From positions 1 through 25,011 of the forward strand of contig NZ_DXLG01000007.1 of NCBI RefSeq assembly GCF_019414865.1: a stretch of 25,011 bases of DNA, written 5' to 3'. This stretch comes from Veillonella sp. (GTDB lineage: Bacteria; Bacillota; Negativicutes; Veillonellales; Veillonellaceae). The notes under the pieces were generated by a model that was not told the DNA's origin, did no database searches, and saw only the letters and a list, made by a program, of their open reading frames with translations. Positions 17,280 through 23,615 of the stretch are shown here, piece by piece. The number at the start of each line of letters is the position of its first letter. The stretch's first letter is position 1. The translations under genes and the position numbers were made by a program.

Positions 17280-17675
17280 ATGGCAGAAAAACGTATTAGA
17301 GTAATCGTAGCAAAACCAGGTCTTGATGGTCATGACCGTGGTGCAAAAGTAGTAGCACGCGCACTTCGCGATGCTGGTTTCGAAGTAATCTACACTGGTC
17401 TTCGTCAAACTCCAGAACAAATCGTAGAAGCAGCTCTTTCTGAAGACGTTAATGTAGTTGCATTATCCCTTCTTTCTGGTGCTCATAACACATTGTTCCC
17501 TAAAATTGTTGAACTTTTGAAAGAAAAAGGCATGGGCGATGTACTTGTAATCGGTGGTGGAGTTATTCCTGACGCTGATATCCCTGGCTTGAAAAAAGCT
17601 GGCGTAGCAGCAGTATTCACACCTGGTACACCAACTGGCGATATCGTTAAATTCATCAACGAAAACGTTAAATAA
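17280..17675 (+). CDS. Methylmalonyl-CoA mutase small (cobalamin-binding) subunit
   Basis: This 131-residue Rossmann-like domain binds adenosylcobalamin for the large subunit encoded 28 bp upstream. The B12 signature DxHxxG is present as DGHDRG (Asp16, His18, Gly21), with His18 the lower axial cobalt ligand. The SLLSGAHNT segment and GGGVIPDAD are the usual loops around the nucleotide tail, and TPGTP ends the fold. Splitting the catalytic and B12 domains into two genes is common in archaea and many anaerobic bacteria. GGAGG ahead of the ATG is well spaced. The small size and motif content leave little alternative. Confidence 0.95.
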   Translation: MAEKRIRVIVAKPGLDGHDRGAKVVARALRDAGFEVIYTGLRQTPEQIVEAALSEDVNVVALSLLSGAHNTLFPKIVELLKEKGMGDVLVIGGGVIPDADIPGLKKAGVAAVFTPGTPTGDIVKFINENVK

Positions 17676-17681
17676 TTAATT

Positions 17682-17727
17682 GGGCAAGAGAGGGGTTCAA
17701 CTGAATGGTTGACTCCCCTCTATTCCC
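17682..17727 (+). other. Intra-operon hairpin between mutase small subunit and meaB
   Basis: AGAGGGG (17689-17695) pairs with CCCCTCT (17715-17721), extended by TCAAC/GTTGA inside and GGG/CCC outside, around a 6-base loop. It is strong for this AT-rich genome. No proper T-run follows, so it is more likely an mRNA-stability or processing element, or a leaky terminator, than a full stop. Confidence 0.6.
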
Positions 17728-17753
17728 ATATTTTAAGATAGGTGGTGAGGCGA

Positions 17754-18692
17754 GTGGATTTAGTTAAAGAACTTTTTGAAGGTTCCCGACTAGCCTTAGC
17801 ACGGTCCATAACAGCTGTAGAAAACGAGTATGAAAATGCCATTGATATTATGAAGGCAATTTACCCTAAAACAGGGAATGCACGTATTCTCGGTATTACT
17901 GGGGCCCCTGGTGCTGGTAAAAGTACTTTGACTGATAAAGTTGTTAAACATTATCTAGATCAAGGTAAAAAAATCGGCATCGTTGCCATCGACCCAACAA
18001 GCCCATTCTCTGGTGGTGCTATCTTGGGGGACCGTATTCGAATGAATGATTTGACATTAAATGAAAATGTATTTATTCGAAGCATGGGCACGCGTGGTAG
18101 TCTTGGTGGTTTATCCAAAAAGACTGCGGACGTTGTAAAACTCATGGATGCCTTTGGCATGGATTTAGTAATCATTGAAACAGTAGGTGTAGGTCAATCC
18201 GAAGTAGATATCGTTAAAAATGCAGATACTACATTGGTAGTACTTGTTCCTGGTCTCGGTGATGATATCCAAGCTATCAAAGCGGGTATTCTTGAAATTG
18301 GCGATGTATTTGCTATCAATAAAGCTGACCGAGATGGTTGTGATCGTTTGAATGTAGAAATTGAAATGATGCTTGACCTAGACTCTCGTGAAGTAAAATG
18401 GCGCCCACCAATTAAGCGCACAATTGCTAGCAAGGACCAAGGCGTAGATGAACTCATCGACGCTTTAGATGAACATTTTGAGTATCTTGAAGATTCTGGT
18501 GAATTGGAATCTCGTCGGGCAGAACGTACTCGTGATGAAATCATCGCAATGATTAATGAACAAATTGGTCGTTATGTAGCTGATAAAATCGTTACAAGCG
18601 ACGAATTTAATAGCCAAGTGGCAGCTGTTAACGAACGCGAAAGCGATCCATACACAGTTGTTAACGGCGTAATGACAAGCGTGCTAAAGTAG
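17754..18692 (+). CDS. meaB: Methylmalonyl-CoA mutase-associated GTPase MeaB
   Basis: MeaB is a SIMIBI-class G protein that guards and gates cofactor loading of methylmalonyl-CoA mutase. Numbered from the GTG at 17754, the protein has 312 residues. It shows the P-loop GAPGAGKS at 50-57, DPTSPFSGGAILGDRIRM at 80-97 (switch/metal region), ETVGVGQSE at 142-150 and the base-specificity motif NKAD at 189-192. The tail (about 250-312) is the helical dimerisation arm. I prefer GTG 17754 because AGGTGG (17740-17745) lies 8 bp before it. GTGs at 17742 and 17745 overlap that ribosome binding site and would add four residues at most. It follows both mutase subunits, as expected. Confidence 0.94.
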   Translation: MDLVKELFEGSRLALARSITAVENEYENAIDIMKAIYPKTGNARILGITGAPGAGKSTLTDKVVKHYLDQGKKIGIVAIDPTSPFSGGAILGDRIRMNDLTLNENVFIRSMGTRGSLGGLSKKTADVVKLMDAFGMDLVIIETVGVGQSEVDIVKNADTTLVVLVPGLGDDIQAIKAGILEIGDVFAINKADRDGCDRLNVEIEMMLDLDSREVKWRPPIKRTIASKDQGVDELIDALDEHFEYLEDSGELESRRAERTRDEIIAMINEQIGRYVADKIVTSDEFNSQVAAVNERESDPYTVVNGVMTSVLK

Positions 18693-18743
18693 ACGGCGAC
18701 TACATAGCATTAGAGATTTAGCCTTGAAAAGGAGATAATCGAA

Positions 18744-19166
18744 ATGGCTTTTAAAGTATTACAAGTGGATCACATCGGTATTGGTGTTAATGATTTAGCA
18801 GCAACTAAAGAATTCTATAAAAATGCATTGGGTATTGAACATCTTCCTGAAGATGAAGTGGTTGAAGAACAAAAAGTAAAAGTATCCTTCTTCCCATGTG
18901 GCGATGCTGAACTTGAATTCTTAGAAACTACAACTCCAGATGGCCCTATCGGTAAATTCATCGAAAAAAATGGCGGTCGTGATGGTATCCAACACGTTGC
19001 ATTGCGCGTTGATAATATTGAAAATGCTATTGCTGATTTGATGGCTAAAGGCGTTCGTATGATTGACGAAAAACCTCGTTACGGTGCAGGCGGTTCCTCC
19101 ATTGCTTTCTTACATCCAAAAGCAACAGGTGGCGTATTGCTTGAATTATGTCAACGTATGAAATAA
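18744..19166 (+). CDS. mce: Methylmalonyl-CoA epimerase
   Basis: The enzyme interconverts (R)- and (S)-methylmalonyl-CoA, linking the mutase, which makes the R form, to the decarboxylase, which uses the S form. The 140-residue protein is a vicinal-oxygen-chelate (glyoxalase-like) fold of two repeats. Metal ligands fit His10 (VDHIGIG), His84 (GIQHVALRV) and Glu134 (LLELCQ), with Glu58 a possible fourth ligand. AAGGAG (18729-18734) sets the ATG. It is the last gene before a 151-bp gap containing the mmdA promoter, so it probably ends the first pathway operon. Confidence 0.94.
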   Translation: MAFKVLQVDHIGIGVNDLAATKEFYKNALGIEHLPEDEVVEEQKVKVSFFPCGDAELEFLETTTPDGPIGKFIEKNGGRDGIQHVALRVDNIENAIADLMAKGVRMIDEKPRYGAGGSSIAFLHPKATGGVLLELCQRMK

Positions 19167-19206
19167 TACAGTATCCAATTCACATCATTATGTATGAGTA
19201 ATAGAT

Positions 19207-19248
19207 ATACATATTCATATAATCACTAGTTATATATTAAATATGTAT
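19207..19248. repeat. AT-rich inverted repeat between mce and mmdA
   Basis: ATACATATT (19207-19215) is a perfect inverse of AATATGTAT (19240-19248), and ATATAA (19217-19222) of TTATAT (19230-19235) inside it. It is not followed by a T-run. It could be a weak terminator for the mce operon, or an operator just upstream of the mmdA promoter. In such AT-rich sequence part of the symmetry may be chance. Confidence 0.35.
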
Positions 19249-19254
19249 GCATGC

Positions 19255-19283
19255 TTGAACTTTAATTATTTATGAAATAAAAT
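19255..19283 (+). promoter_or_regulatory. Promoter of the mmdADECB operon
   Basis: TTGAAC (19255-19260) and TAAAAT (19278-19283) are separated by exactly 17 bp, giving initiation near 19290 and a leader of about 28 nt. The 9-base sequence GATACTGTA (19284-19292), which covers the start point, is the exact inverse of TACAGTATC at 19167-19175 just after mce. A regulator or loop is possible but unproven. Confidence 0.7.
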
Positions 19284-19317
19284 GATACTGTAACAAGTTT
19301 TATTTGGAGGTGCTATA

Positions 19318-20847
19318 ATGGCAACAGTGCAAGAAAAAATCGAGTTATTGCACGAAAAACTAGCTAAAGTTAAAGCTGGTGGCGGTGAAAAACGCGTTGA
19401 GAAACAACATGCTCAAGGCAAAATGACTGCTCGTGAACGTTTGGCTAAATTGTTCGATGATAACTCTTTCGTTGAACTTGATCAATTTGTTAAACATCGT
19501 TGTGTTAACTTCGGTCAAGAAAAGAAAGAATTACCAGGCGAAGGTGTAGTAACTGGTTATGGTACTATTGACGGTCGTTTAGTATATGCATTTGCACAAG
19601 ACTTCACTGTAGAAGGTGGTTCTCTTGGTGAAATGCATGCTGCTAAAATCGTTAAAGTACAACGTTTAGCAATGAAAATGGGTGCTCCTATCGTTGGTAT
19701 CAATGATTCCGGCGGTGCTCGTATTCAAGAAGCAGTAGATGCGCTTGCTGGTTACGGTAAAATTTTCTTTGAAAATACAAATGCATCTGGCGTTATTCCA
19801 CAAATTTCCGTAATCATGGGCCCATGTGCAGGTGGTGCTGTATATTCTCCAGCATTAACTGACTTCATCTACATGGTTAAAAACACATCTCAAATGTTCA
19901 TCACTGGTCCTGCAGTTATCAAATCTGTAACTGGTGAAGAAGTAACAGCTGAAGACCTTGGTGGTGCAATGGCTCACAACTCTGTGTCTGGTGTTGCTCA
20001 CTTTGCAGCTGAAGATGAAGATGATTGCATCGCTCAAATTCGCTACTTATTAGGCTTCTTGCCATCCAATAATATGGAAGATGCTCCATTAGTAGATACT
20101 GGCGATGATCCAACTCGCGAAGACGAAGGCTTGAACAGCTTGTTGCCTGATAACAGTAACATGCCATACGACATGAAAGATGTTATCGCAGCTACTGTAG
20201 ATAATGGTGAATACTATGAAGTACAACCATTCTATGCTACAAATATTATTACTTGTTTCGCACGTTTTGACGGTCAATCCGTTGGTATCATTGCTAACCA
20301 ACCAAAAGTAATGGCTGGTTGCTTGGACATCAATGCATCCGACAAATCTTCCCGTTTCATCCGTTTCTGCGATGCTTTCAATATTCCAATCGTTAACTTC
20401 GTTGACGTTCCTGGTTTCTTGCCTGGCACAAATCAAGAATGGGGCGGTATCATTCGTCATGGTGCTAAAATGTTGTATGCTTACTCTGAAGCTACAGTAC
20501 CAAAAATTACTGTTATCACTCGTAAAGCATACGGCGGTTCTTACCTCGCTATGTGTTCCCAAGATTTGGGCGCTGACCAAGTATACGCTTGGCCTACATC
20601 CGAAATCGCTGTAATGGGTCCTGCTGGTGCAGCTAACATTATCTTCAAGAAAGACGAAGATAAAGATGCTAAAACAGCTAAATACGTAGAAGAGTTCGCA
20701 ACTCCATACAAAGCTGCAGAACGTGGCTTCGTAGACGTTGTAATCGAACCAAAACAAACTCGTCCAGCAGTTATCAACGCTTTGGCAATGCTTGCAAGCA
20801 AACGCGAAAACCGTGCTCCAAAGAAACATGGTAATATTCCATTATAA
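19318..20847 (+). CDS. mmdA: Methylmalonyl-CoA decarboxylase alpha subunit (carboxyltransferase)
   Basis: MmdA transfers the carboxyl group of (S)-methylmalonyl-CoA to biotin on MmdC, releasing propionyl-CoA. The 509-residue protein has the two-lobed crotonase-like carboxyltransferase fold shared with propionyl-CoA carboxylase beta. N-lobe oxyanion-hole segments are GGARIQE at 132-138 and GPCAGGAVYSPA at 168-179. C-lobe segments are VPGFLPG at 364-370 and AYGGSYLAM at 404-412. It acts at the cytoplasmic face, tied to the membrane complex by MmdD. GGAGG (19306-19310) sets the ATG. Codon use is strongly biased. Propionyl-CoA carboxylase is excluded in practice by the downstream mmdD, E, C and B. 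Confidence 0.97.
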   Translation: MATVQEKIELLHEKLAKVKAGGGEKRVEKQHAQGKMTARERLAKLFDDNSFVELDQFVKHRCVNFGQEKKELPGEGVVTGYGTIDGRLVYAFAQDFTVEGGSLGEMHAAKIVKVQRLAMKMGAPIVGINDSGGARIQEAVDALAGYGKIFFENTNASGVIPQISVIMGPCAGGAVYSPALTDFIYMVKNTSQMFITGPAVIKSVTGEEVTAEDLGGAMAHNSVSGVAHFAAEDEDDCIAQIRYLLGFLPSNNMEDAPLVDTGDDPTREDEGLNSLLPDNSNMPYDMKDVIAATVDNGEYYEVQPFYATNIITCFARFDGQSVGIIANQPKVMAGCLDINASDKSSRFIRFCDAFNIPIVNFVDVPGFLPGTNQEWGGIIRHGAKMLYAYSEATVPKITVITRKAYGGSYLAMCSQDLGADQVYAWPTSEIAVMGPAGAANIIFKKDEDKDAKTAKYVEEFATPYKAAERGFVDVVIEPKQTRPAVINALAMLASKRENRAPKKHGNIPL

Positions 20848-20884
20848 TTCGTTTCGATAACAAGAACATCGAATTTGGGAGATA

Positions 20885-20911
20885 CCTTTCTTTACTAATT
20901 TTTTAGAAAGG
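20885..20911 (+). promoter_or_regulatory. Hairpin covering the mmdD ribosome binding site
   Basis: CCTTTCT (20885-20891) is exactly complementary to AGAAAGG (20905-20911), which is part of the mmdD Shine-Dalgarno AAAGGGG (20907-20913). Folding would mask the site and lower mmdD translation relative to mmdA. A second small hairpin (TTCGAT 20853-20858 with ATCGAA 20868-20873) lies just upstream in the same 73-bp gap. Confidence 0.5.
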
Positions 20912-20920
20912 GGAATGATT

Positions 20921-21265
20921 ATGGAAGGACAAGCAGTTACTACCAATCCTTGGTTAATCATGGCCATTAATATGACAGTTGTATTTGTTGTGTTGATTCT
21001 TTTAGGTGTTTTAATGACAATTGTTCATTTGATTGACCCTACTAAGAAGAAAAAAGAAGTACCAGCAAGTGCACCTGTTGCGGCTCCAGCAGCTACTCCA
21101 GTGGCTGCACCAAGTGCATCTGCTCAAAATGAGGATGAAGTAGTAGCAGCTATCGTAGGTGCCATTGTGGCGATGGGGTACTCATCTGAACAAATTGCAT
21201 CTATCCGACCTACAGCAACCAGTGCTAAATGGCGCTTGGAAGGTCGTTTAAGCGGTAGAGGTTAA
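20921..21265 (+). CDS. mmdD: Methylmalonyl-CoA decarboxylase delta subunit
   Basis: MmdD is the small membrane anchor that holds the carboxyltransferase and biotin subunits to MmdB. From ATG 20921 it has 114 residues: a short N-terminus, one transmembrane helix (about 11-36), a lysine cluster, an Ala/Pro linker (about 48-68) and a conserved C-terminal domain (about 71-114, with GAIVAMGY, IRP and EGRLSGRG). I chose 20921 because AAAGGGG (20907-20913) is 7 bp before it. The in-frame ATG at 20915 is only one base from that site. The family corresponds to the gamma subunit of oxaloacetate decarboxylase (OadG). Its C-terminal part resembles the whole of MmdE. Confidence 0.93.
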   Translation: MEGQAVTTNPWLIMAINMTVVFVVLILLGVLMTIVHLIDPTKKKKEVPASAPVAAPAATPVAAPSASAQNEDEVVAAIVGAIVAMGYSSEQIASIRPTATSAKWRLEGRLSGRG

Positions 21266-21288
21266 TAAAATTTTAGGAGGCATTTGTA

Positions 21289-21456
21289 ATGAGCAATGCT
21301 ACAACAACTAACGGTAAAGCTCCATCTCAAGATGTAGTAGCAGTAATCGTTGGTGCATTAGCGGCAATGGGTTATTCCGCTGATCAAATCGCGCATATCC
21401 GTCCAATCGTAAGCTACAATTGGAAAATGGAAGGCCGTTTGCGTGGTAATCGATAA
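21289..21456 (+). CDS. mmdE: Methylmalonyl-CoA decarboxylase epsilon subunit
   Basis: This 55-residue protein begins MSNATTTNGK and carries VIVGALAAMGYSADQIAHIR, then WKMEGRLRG. It aligns over about 43 residues with the C-terminal domain of MmdD, without the membrane helix or Pro/Ala linker. AGGAGG just upstream (21275-21280) is ideally placed for ATG 21289. In the Veillonella enzyme the epsilon subunit is known as a small stabilising component of the complex. Its lack of a hydrophobic segment implies it is held by other subunits. It sits 23 bp after mmdD. Despite its size, the ribosome binding site, homology and position make it a sure gene. Confidence 0.95.
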   Translation: MSNATTTNGKAPSQDVVAVIVGALAAMGYSADQIAHIRPIVSYNWKMEGRLRGNR

Positions 21457-21472
21457 GATTATAGGCTAATTT

Positions 21473-21540
21473 GATAATCCAATAGATTATCTAATTTATA
21501 TGTGTAAAATAAATTTATAAGTATTGTGTAGACATACACA
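21473..21540 (+). other. Two hairpins in the mmdE-mmdC gap
   Basis: GATAATC (21473-21479) pairs with GATTATC (21485-21491) around a 5-base loop, extendable through AATT arms. A second hairpin, TGTGTA (21525-21530) with TACACA (21535-21540), is followed at once by TTTT and the mmdC Shine-Dalgarno. They could slow or partly end transcription, or protect mRNA ends, separating mmdA-D-E from mmdC-B. No convincing promoter is visible in the gap. Confidence 0.5.
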
Positions 21541-21557
21541 TTTTGGAGGAATTTAAG

Positions 21558-21935
21558 ATGAAAAAATTCAACGTTACAGTAAATGGCACAGCATATGATG
21601 TAGAAGTTAATGAAGTAAAAGGCGCAGCTCCTGCAGCGGCTCCTAAAGCAGCTCCAGCAGCAGCTCCAAAAGCAGCTCCTGCTCCAGCTCCAGCTGCAGC
21701 AGCAGCTCCAGTTCCAGCAGGTGCTGAAACTGTAAAAGCTCCAATGCCTGGCAAAATCTTATCTGTAGCAGTATCCGCTGGCCAAGCAGTTAAAAAAGGC
21801 GAAACTTTGTTAATTCTTGAAGCTATGAAAATGCAAAACGAAATCGCAGCTCCACATGATGCTGTAGTTGCAGAAGTTCGCGTAGCTGCTAACCAAACTG
21901 TATCCACTGGCGACGACATGGTTGTTCTTGGTTAA
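21558..21935 (+). CDS. mmdC: Methylmalonyl-CoA decarboxylase gamma subunit (biotin carrier)
   Basis: MmdC carries the carboxyl group as carboxybiotin from MmdA to MmdB. Its 125 residues comprise an N-terminal beta-rich segment (1-20), an unusually Ala/Pro-rich flexible linker (about 23-55) and a biotinyl domain (about 57-125). The biotin site is Lys91 in EAMKMQN. The start is ATG 21558, 7 bp after TGGAGGA (21544-21550). An in-frame TTG at 21543 lies at that ribosome binding site and is not a plausible start. The linker DNA is a near-repeat of GCTCCAGCAGC-type units and may vary in length between strains. Biotin protein ligase must be encoded elsewhere. Confidence 0.96.
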   Translation: MKKFNVTVNGTAYDVEVNEVKGAAPAAAPKAAPAAAPKAAPAPAPAAAAAPVPAGAETVKAPMPGKILSVAVSAGQAVKKGETLLILEAMKMQNEIAAPHDAVVAEVRVAANQTVSTGDDMVVLG

Positions 21936-21949
21936 TACCAAGTTGTGTG

Positions 21950-21970
21950 TGACGCGGCTAGTCCGCGTCA
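21950..21970 (+). other. GC-rich hairpin between mmdC and mmdB
   Basis: TGACGCGG (21950-21957) pairs perfectly with CCGCGTCA (21963-21970) around a 5-base loop. It stands out in an AT-rich genome. No T-run follows, so it is unlikely to be an intrinsic terminator. An mRNA-stability or processing role between the abundant biotin carrier and the membrane pump is plausible. Confidence 0.6.
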
Positions 21971-22005
21971 TATAACAATTTTATATTTGTGAAAGGGGAA
22001 CGCAT

Positions 22006-23127
22006 ATGGAGGCTTTTGCTGTTGCGATTCAATCTGTTATAACTGATAGCGGGTTCCTCGCATTTACAACAGGCAATGCTATTATGATTCTTGTAGGTTT
22101 GATCCTATTGTACTTGGCATTTGCTAAAGAGTTTGAACCATTATTGTTGGGTCCGATTGCGTTTGGTTGTGTACTTGCTAATATTCCTCGTAATGGCTTC
22201 GAAGAAGGCGTTATGGCTCTTATTAGTGCAGGTATCTCTCAAGAAATCTTCCCACCTTTAATTTTCCTTGGTGTAGGTGCAATGACTGACTTTGGTCCAC
22301 TCATTGCTAATCCTAAAACATTGCTTTTAGGTGCTGCCGCTCAAATCGGCGTATTCGTTGCATTAGGTGGCGCAATGATGCTTGGCTTTACTGCTCAAGA
22401 AGCAGCTGCTATCGGTATCATCGGTGGTGCTGATGGCCCTACATCCATTTACTTGGCTACTAAGCTAGCTCCTCATTTATTAGGTGCAATCGCGGTTGCT
22501 GCATATTCTTATATGTCTTTGGTACCGTTGATTCAACCACCTGTAATGAAATTATTCACTACGCAAAAAGAACGCGAAATTGTTATGGAACAATTGCGTG
22601 AAGTTACACGTTTTGAAAAAATCGTGTTCCCAATTGTTGCAACGATCTTCATTTCCTTATTACTTCCTTCCATTACATCCCTTTTAGGTATGTTGATGTT
22701 AGGTAACTTGTTCCGTGAATCTGGCGTAACTGAACGTTTGTCCGATACATCTCAAAATGCATTGATCAATACTGTTACAATCTTCTTGGCAACTGGTACT
22801 GGTTTAACAATGAGTGCGGAACACTTCTTAAGCGTACAAACAATTCTTATTATTTGCTTAGGCTTAGTTGCATTTATCGGTGGTACTGCTGGTGGCGTAT
22901 TATTCGGTAAATTGATGAGCTTAGTAGATGGTGGTAAAACAAATCCACTTATTGGTTCTGCCGGTGTATCGGCGGTTCCAATGGCAGCTCGCGTATCTCA
23001 AGTAGTAGGTGCGAAAGCTAACCCAGCTAACTTCTTGCTCATGCATGCTATGGGTCCAAACGTAGCTGGCGTTATTGGTACAGCAGTAGCAGCAGGTACA
23101 ATGCTTGCTATGTTGTCTACTAAATAA
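22006..23127 (+). CDS. mmdB: Methylmalonyl-CoA decarboxylase beta subunit (Na+ pump)
   Basis: MmdB is the polytopic membrane subunit that decarboxylates carboxybiotin and couples this to Na+ export. The 373-residue protein has about nine to eleven hydrophobic segments. Key residues of the oxaloacetate decarboxylase beta subunit are all present with a constant offset of 60 from Klebsiella numbering: Asp143 (in GGADGPT, equal to Asp203), Asn313, Gly317, Ser322 and Arg329 (equal to Asn373, Gly377, Ser382 and Arg389). These lie in the Na+/proton-coupling region IV and helix VIII. The shorter N-terminal part relative to OadB is normal for MmdB. AAGGGG (21993-21998) sets the ATG. It ends the decarboxylase operon. 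Confidence 0.97.
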   Translation: MEAFAVAIQSVITDSGFLAFTTGNAIMILVGLILLYLAFAKEFEPLLLGPIAFGCVLANIPRNGFEEGVMALISAGISQEIFPPLIFLGVGAMTDFGPLIANPKTLLLGAAAQIGVFVALGGAMMLGFTAQEAAAIGIIGGADGPTSIYLATKLAPHLLGAIAVAAYSYMSLVPLIQPPVMKLFTTQKEREIVMEQLREVTRFEKIVFPIVATIFISLLLPSITSLLGMLMLGNLFRESGVTERLSDTSQNALINTVTIFLATGTGLTMSAEHFLSVQTILIICLGLVAFIGGTAGGVLFGKLMSLVDGGKTNPLIGSAGVSAVPMAARVSQVVGAKANPANFLLMHAMGPNVAGVIGTAVAAGTMLAMLSTK

Positions 23128-23140
23128 TAATTAAATAATT

Positions 23141-23182
23141 ATTCACCAAGGTGTGCCTAATTAGGTACACCTATTGGTGAAT
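23141..23182. terminator. Strong hairpin after mmdB, possible transcription end
   Basis: ATTCACCAA (23141-23149) pairs with TTGGTGAAT (23174-23182). The stem continues with GGTGT/ACACC, a G-T wobble and CCT/AGG to a 4-base AATT loop, interrupted only by a 2-base bulge: about 18 bp in all. The following bases are A-rich rather than T-rich, so it is not a classical intrinsic terminator. It could define the processed 3' end of the mmd mRNA. Confidence 0.5.
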
Positions 23183-23188
23183 ACAAAA

Positions 23189-23223
23189 ACCCTTCAAATT
23201 TATGTATTCATGCATAAATAGGG
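23189..23223 (+). other. Second, weaker hairpin after mmdB
   Basis: ATTTATG (23198-23204) pairs with CATAAAT (23213-23219), with ACCC and GGGT flanking. TATATTT follows. The bases on to 23319 show no other clear element. A TTGCAA at 23229-23234 has no matching -10 box, so I cannot name a promoter for the next gene. Confidence 0.35.
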
Positions 23224-23319
23224 TATATTTGCAATAAATGCTTTTCAGATCGGTCATTAGGTGGTACAAGAATTCACAGAATAACCTTCTAGTGCTTTGA
23301 ATATAGTAGAGGTGGTCAC

Positions 23320-23577
23320 TTGTTATCAATTGAATTAAAAATACTGATTTGTTTTATTTGGGCATTTATTGTATTTTTTATTACTGCACTGATTATCGGT
23401 AATAAAGGAAAAGCTAAATGGTTTCAACGTAGAACTAAATATACTTGGTTTAATCGCCGAGGCTTTTTAGGGGAAGCGTTATTTTTTGGCTATCCTAAAA
23501 CTAAAGAGGGTTATGGTATAACTTTTTTGATGGCTTCTGCTATCAGTATTGTAGGCTATATTTTATATCTCATCTAA
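23320..23577 (+). CDS. Small two-helix membrane protein of unknown function
   Basis: I do not recognise this 85-residue protein. It has a hydrophobic helix at about 6-27, a basic aromatic-rich middle (28-64) and a second helix at about 66-85 that ends the chain. The middle shows a short internal echo, KWFQRRTKYTWFNRRG (WFQRR then WFNRR). The start is TTG at 23320 behind GAGGTGG (23309-23315); no ATG is available before the first helix. It lies between the sodium-pumping decarboxylase and an anion transporter, 38 bp ahead of the latter, so a role with either is possible but unproven. Codon use is less biased than in the mmd genes. A membrane-inserted helper or orphan are both open. Confidence 0.7.
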   Translation: MLSIELKILICFIWAFIVFFITALIIGNKGKAKWFQRRTKYTWFNRRGFLGEALFFGYPKTKEGYGITFLMASAISIVGYILYLI

Positions 23578-23615
23578 TGCAATCGGTGCATTTCTCTGAA
23601 GGGAGATGATGATGT

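Noticed and set aside
20333..20614. Second + strand open frame within mmdA
   Set aside because: Overlaps mmdA fully in another frame; no ribosome binding site and no recognisable domain.
20089..20829. 246-residue minus-strand open frame inside mmdA
   Set aside because: Same cause: codon bias of mmdA leaves the complementary frame open. The composition is unlike a real protein.
21543..21557. Longer mmdC start at TTG 21543
   Set aside because: The TTG lies at the Shine-Dalgarno itself. ATG 21558 has ideal 7-bp spacing.
23259..23267. AGGTGGTAC, resembling the conserved T-box antiterminator core
   Set aside because: There is no stem I/specifier region, no following terminator and the downstream gene is not amino-acid related. 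Probably coincidence.
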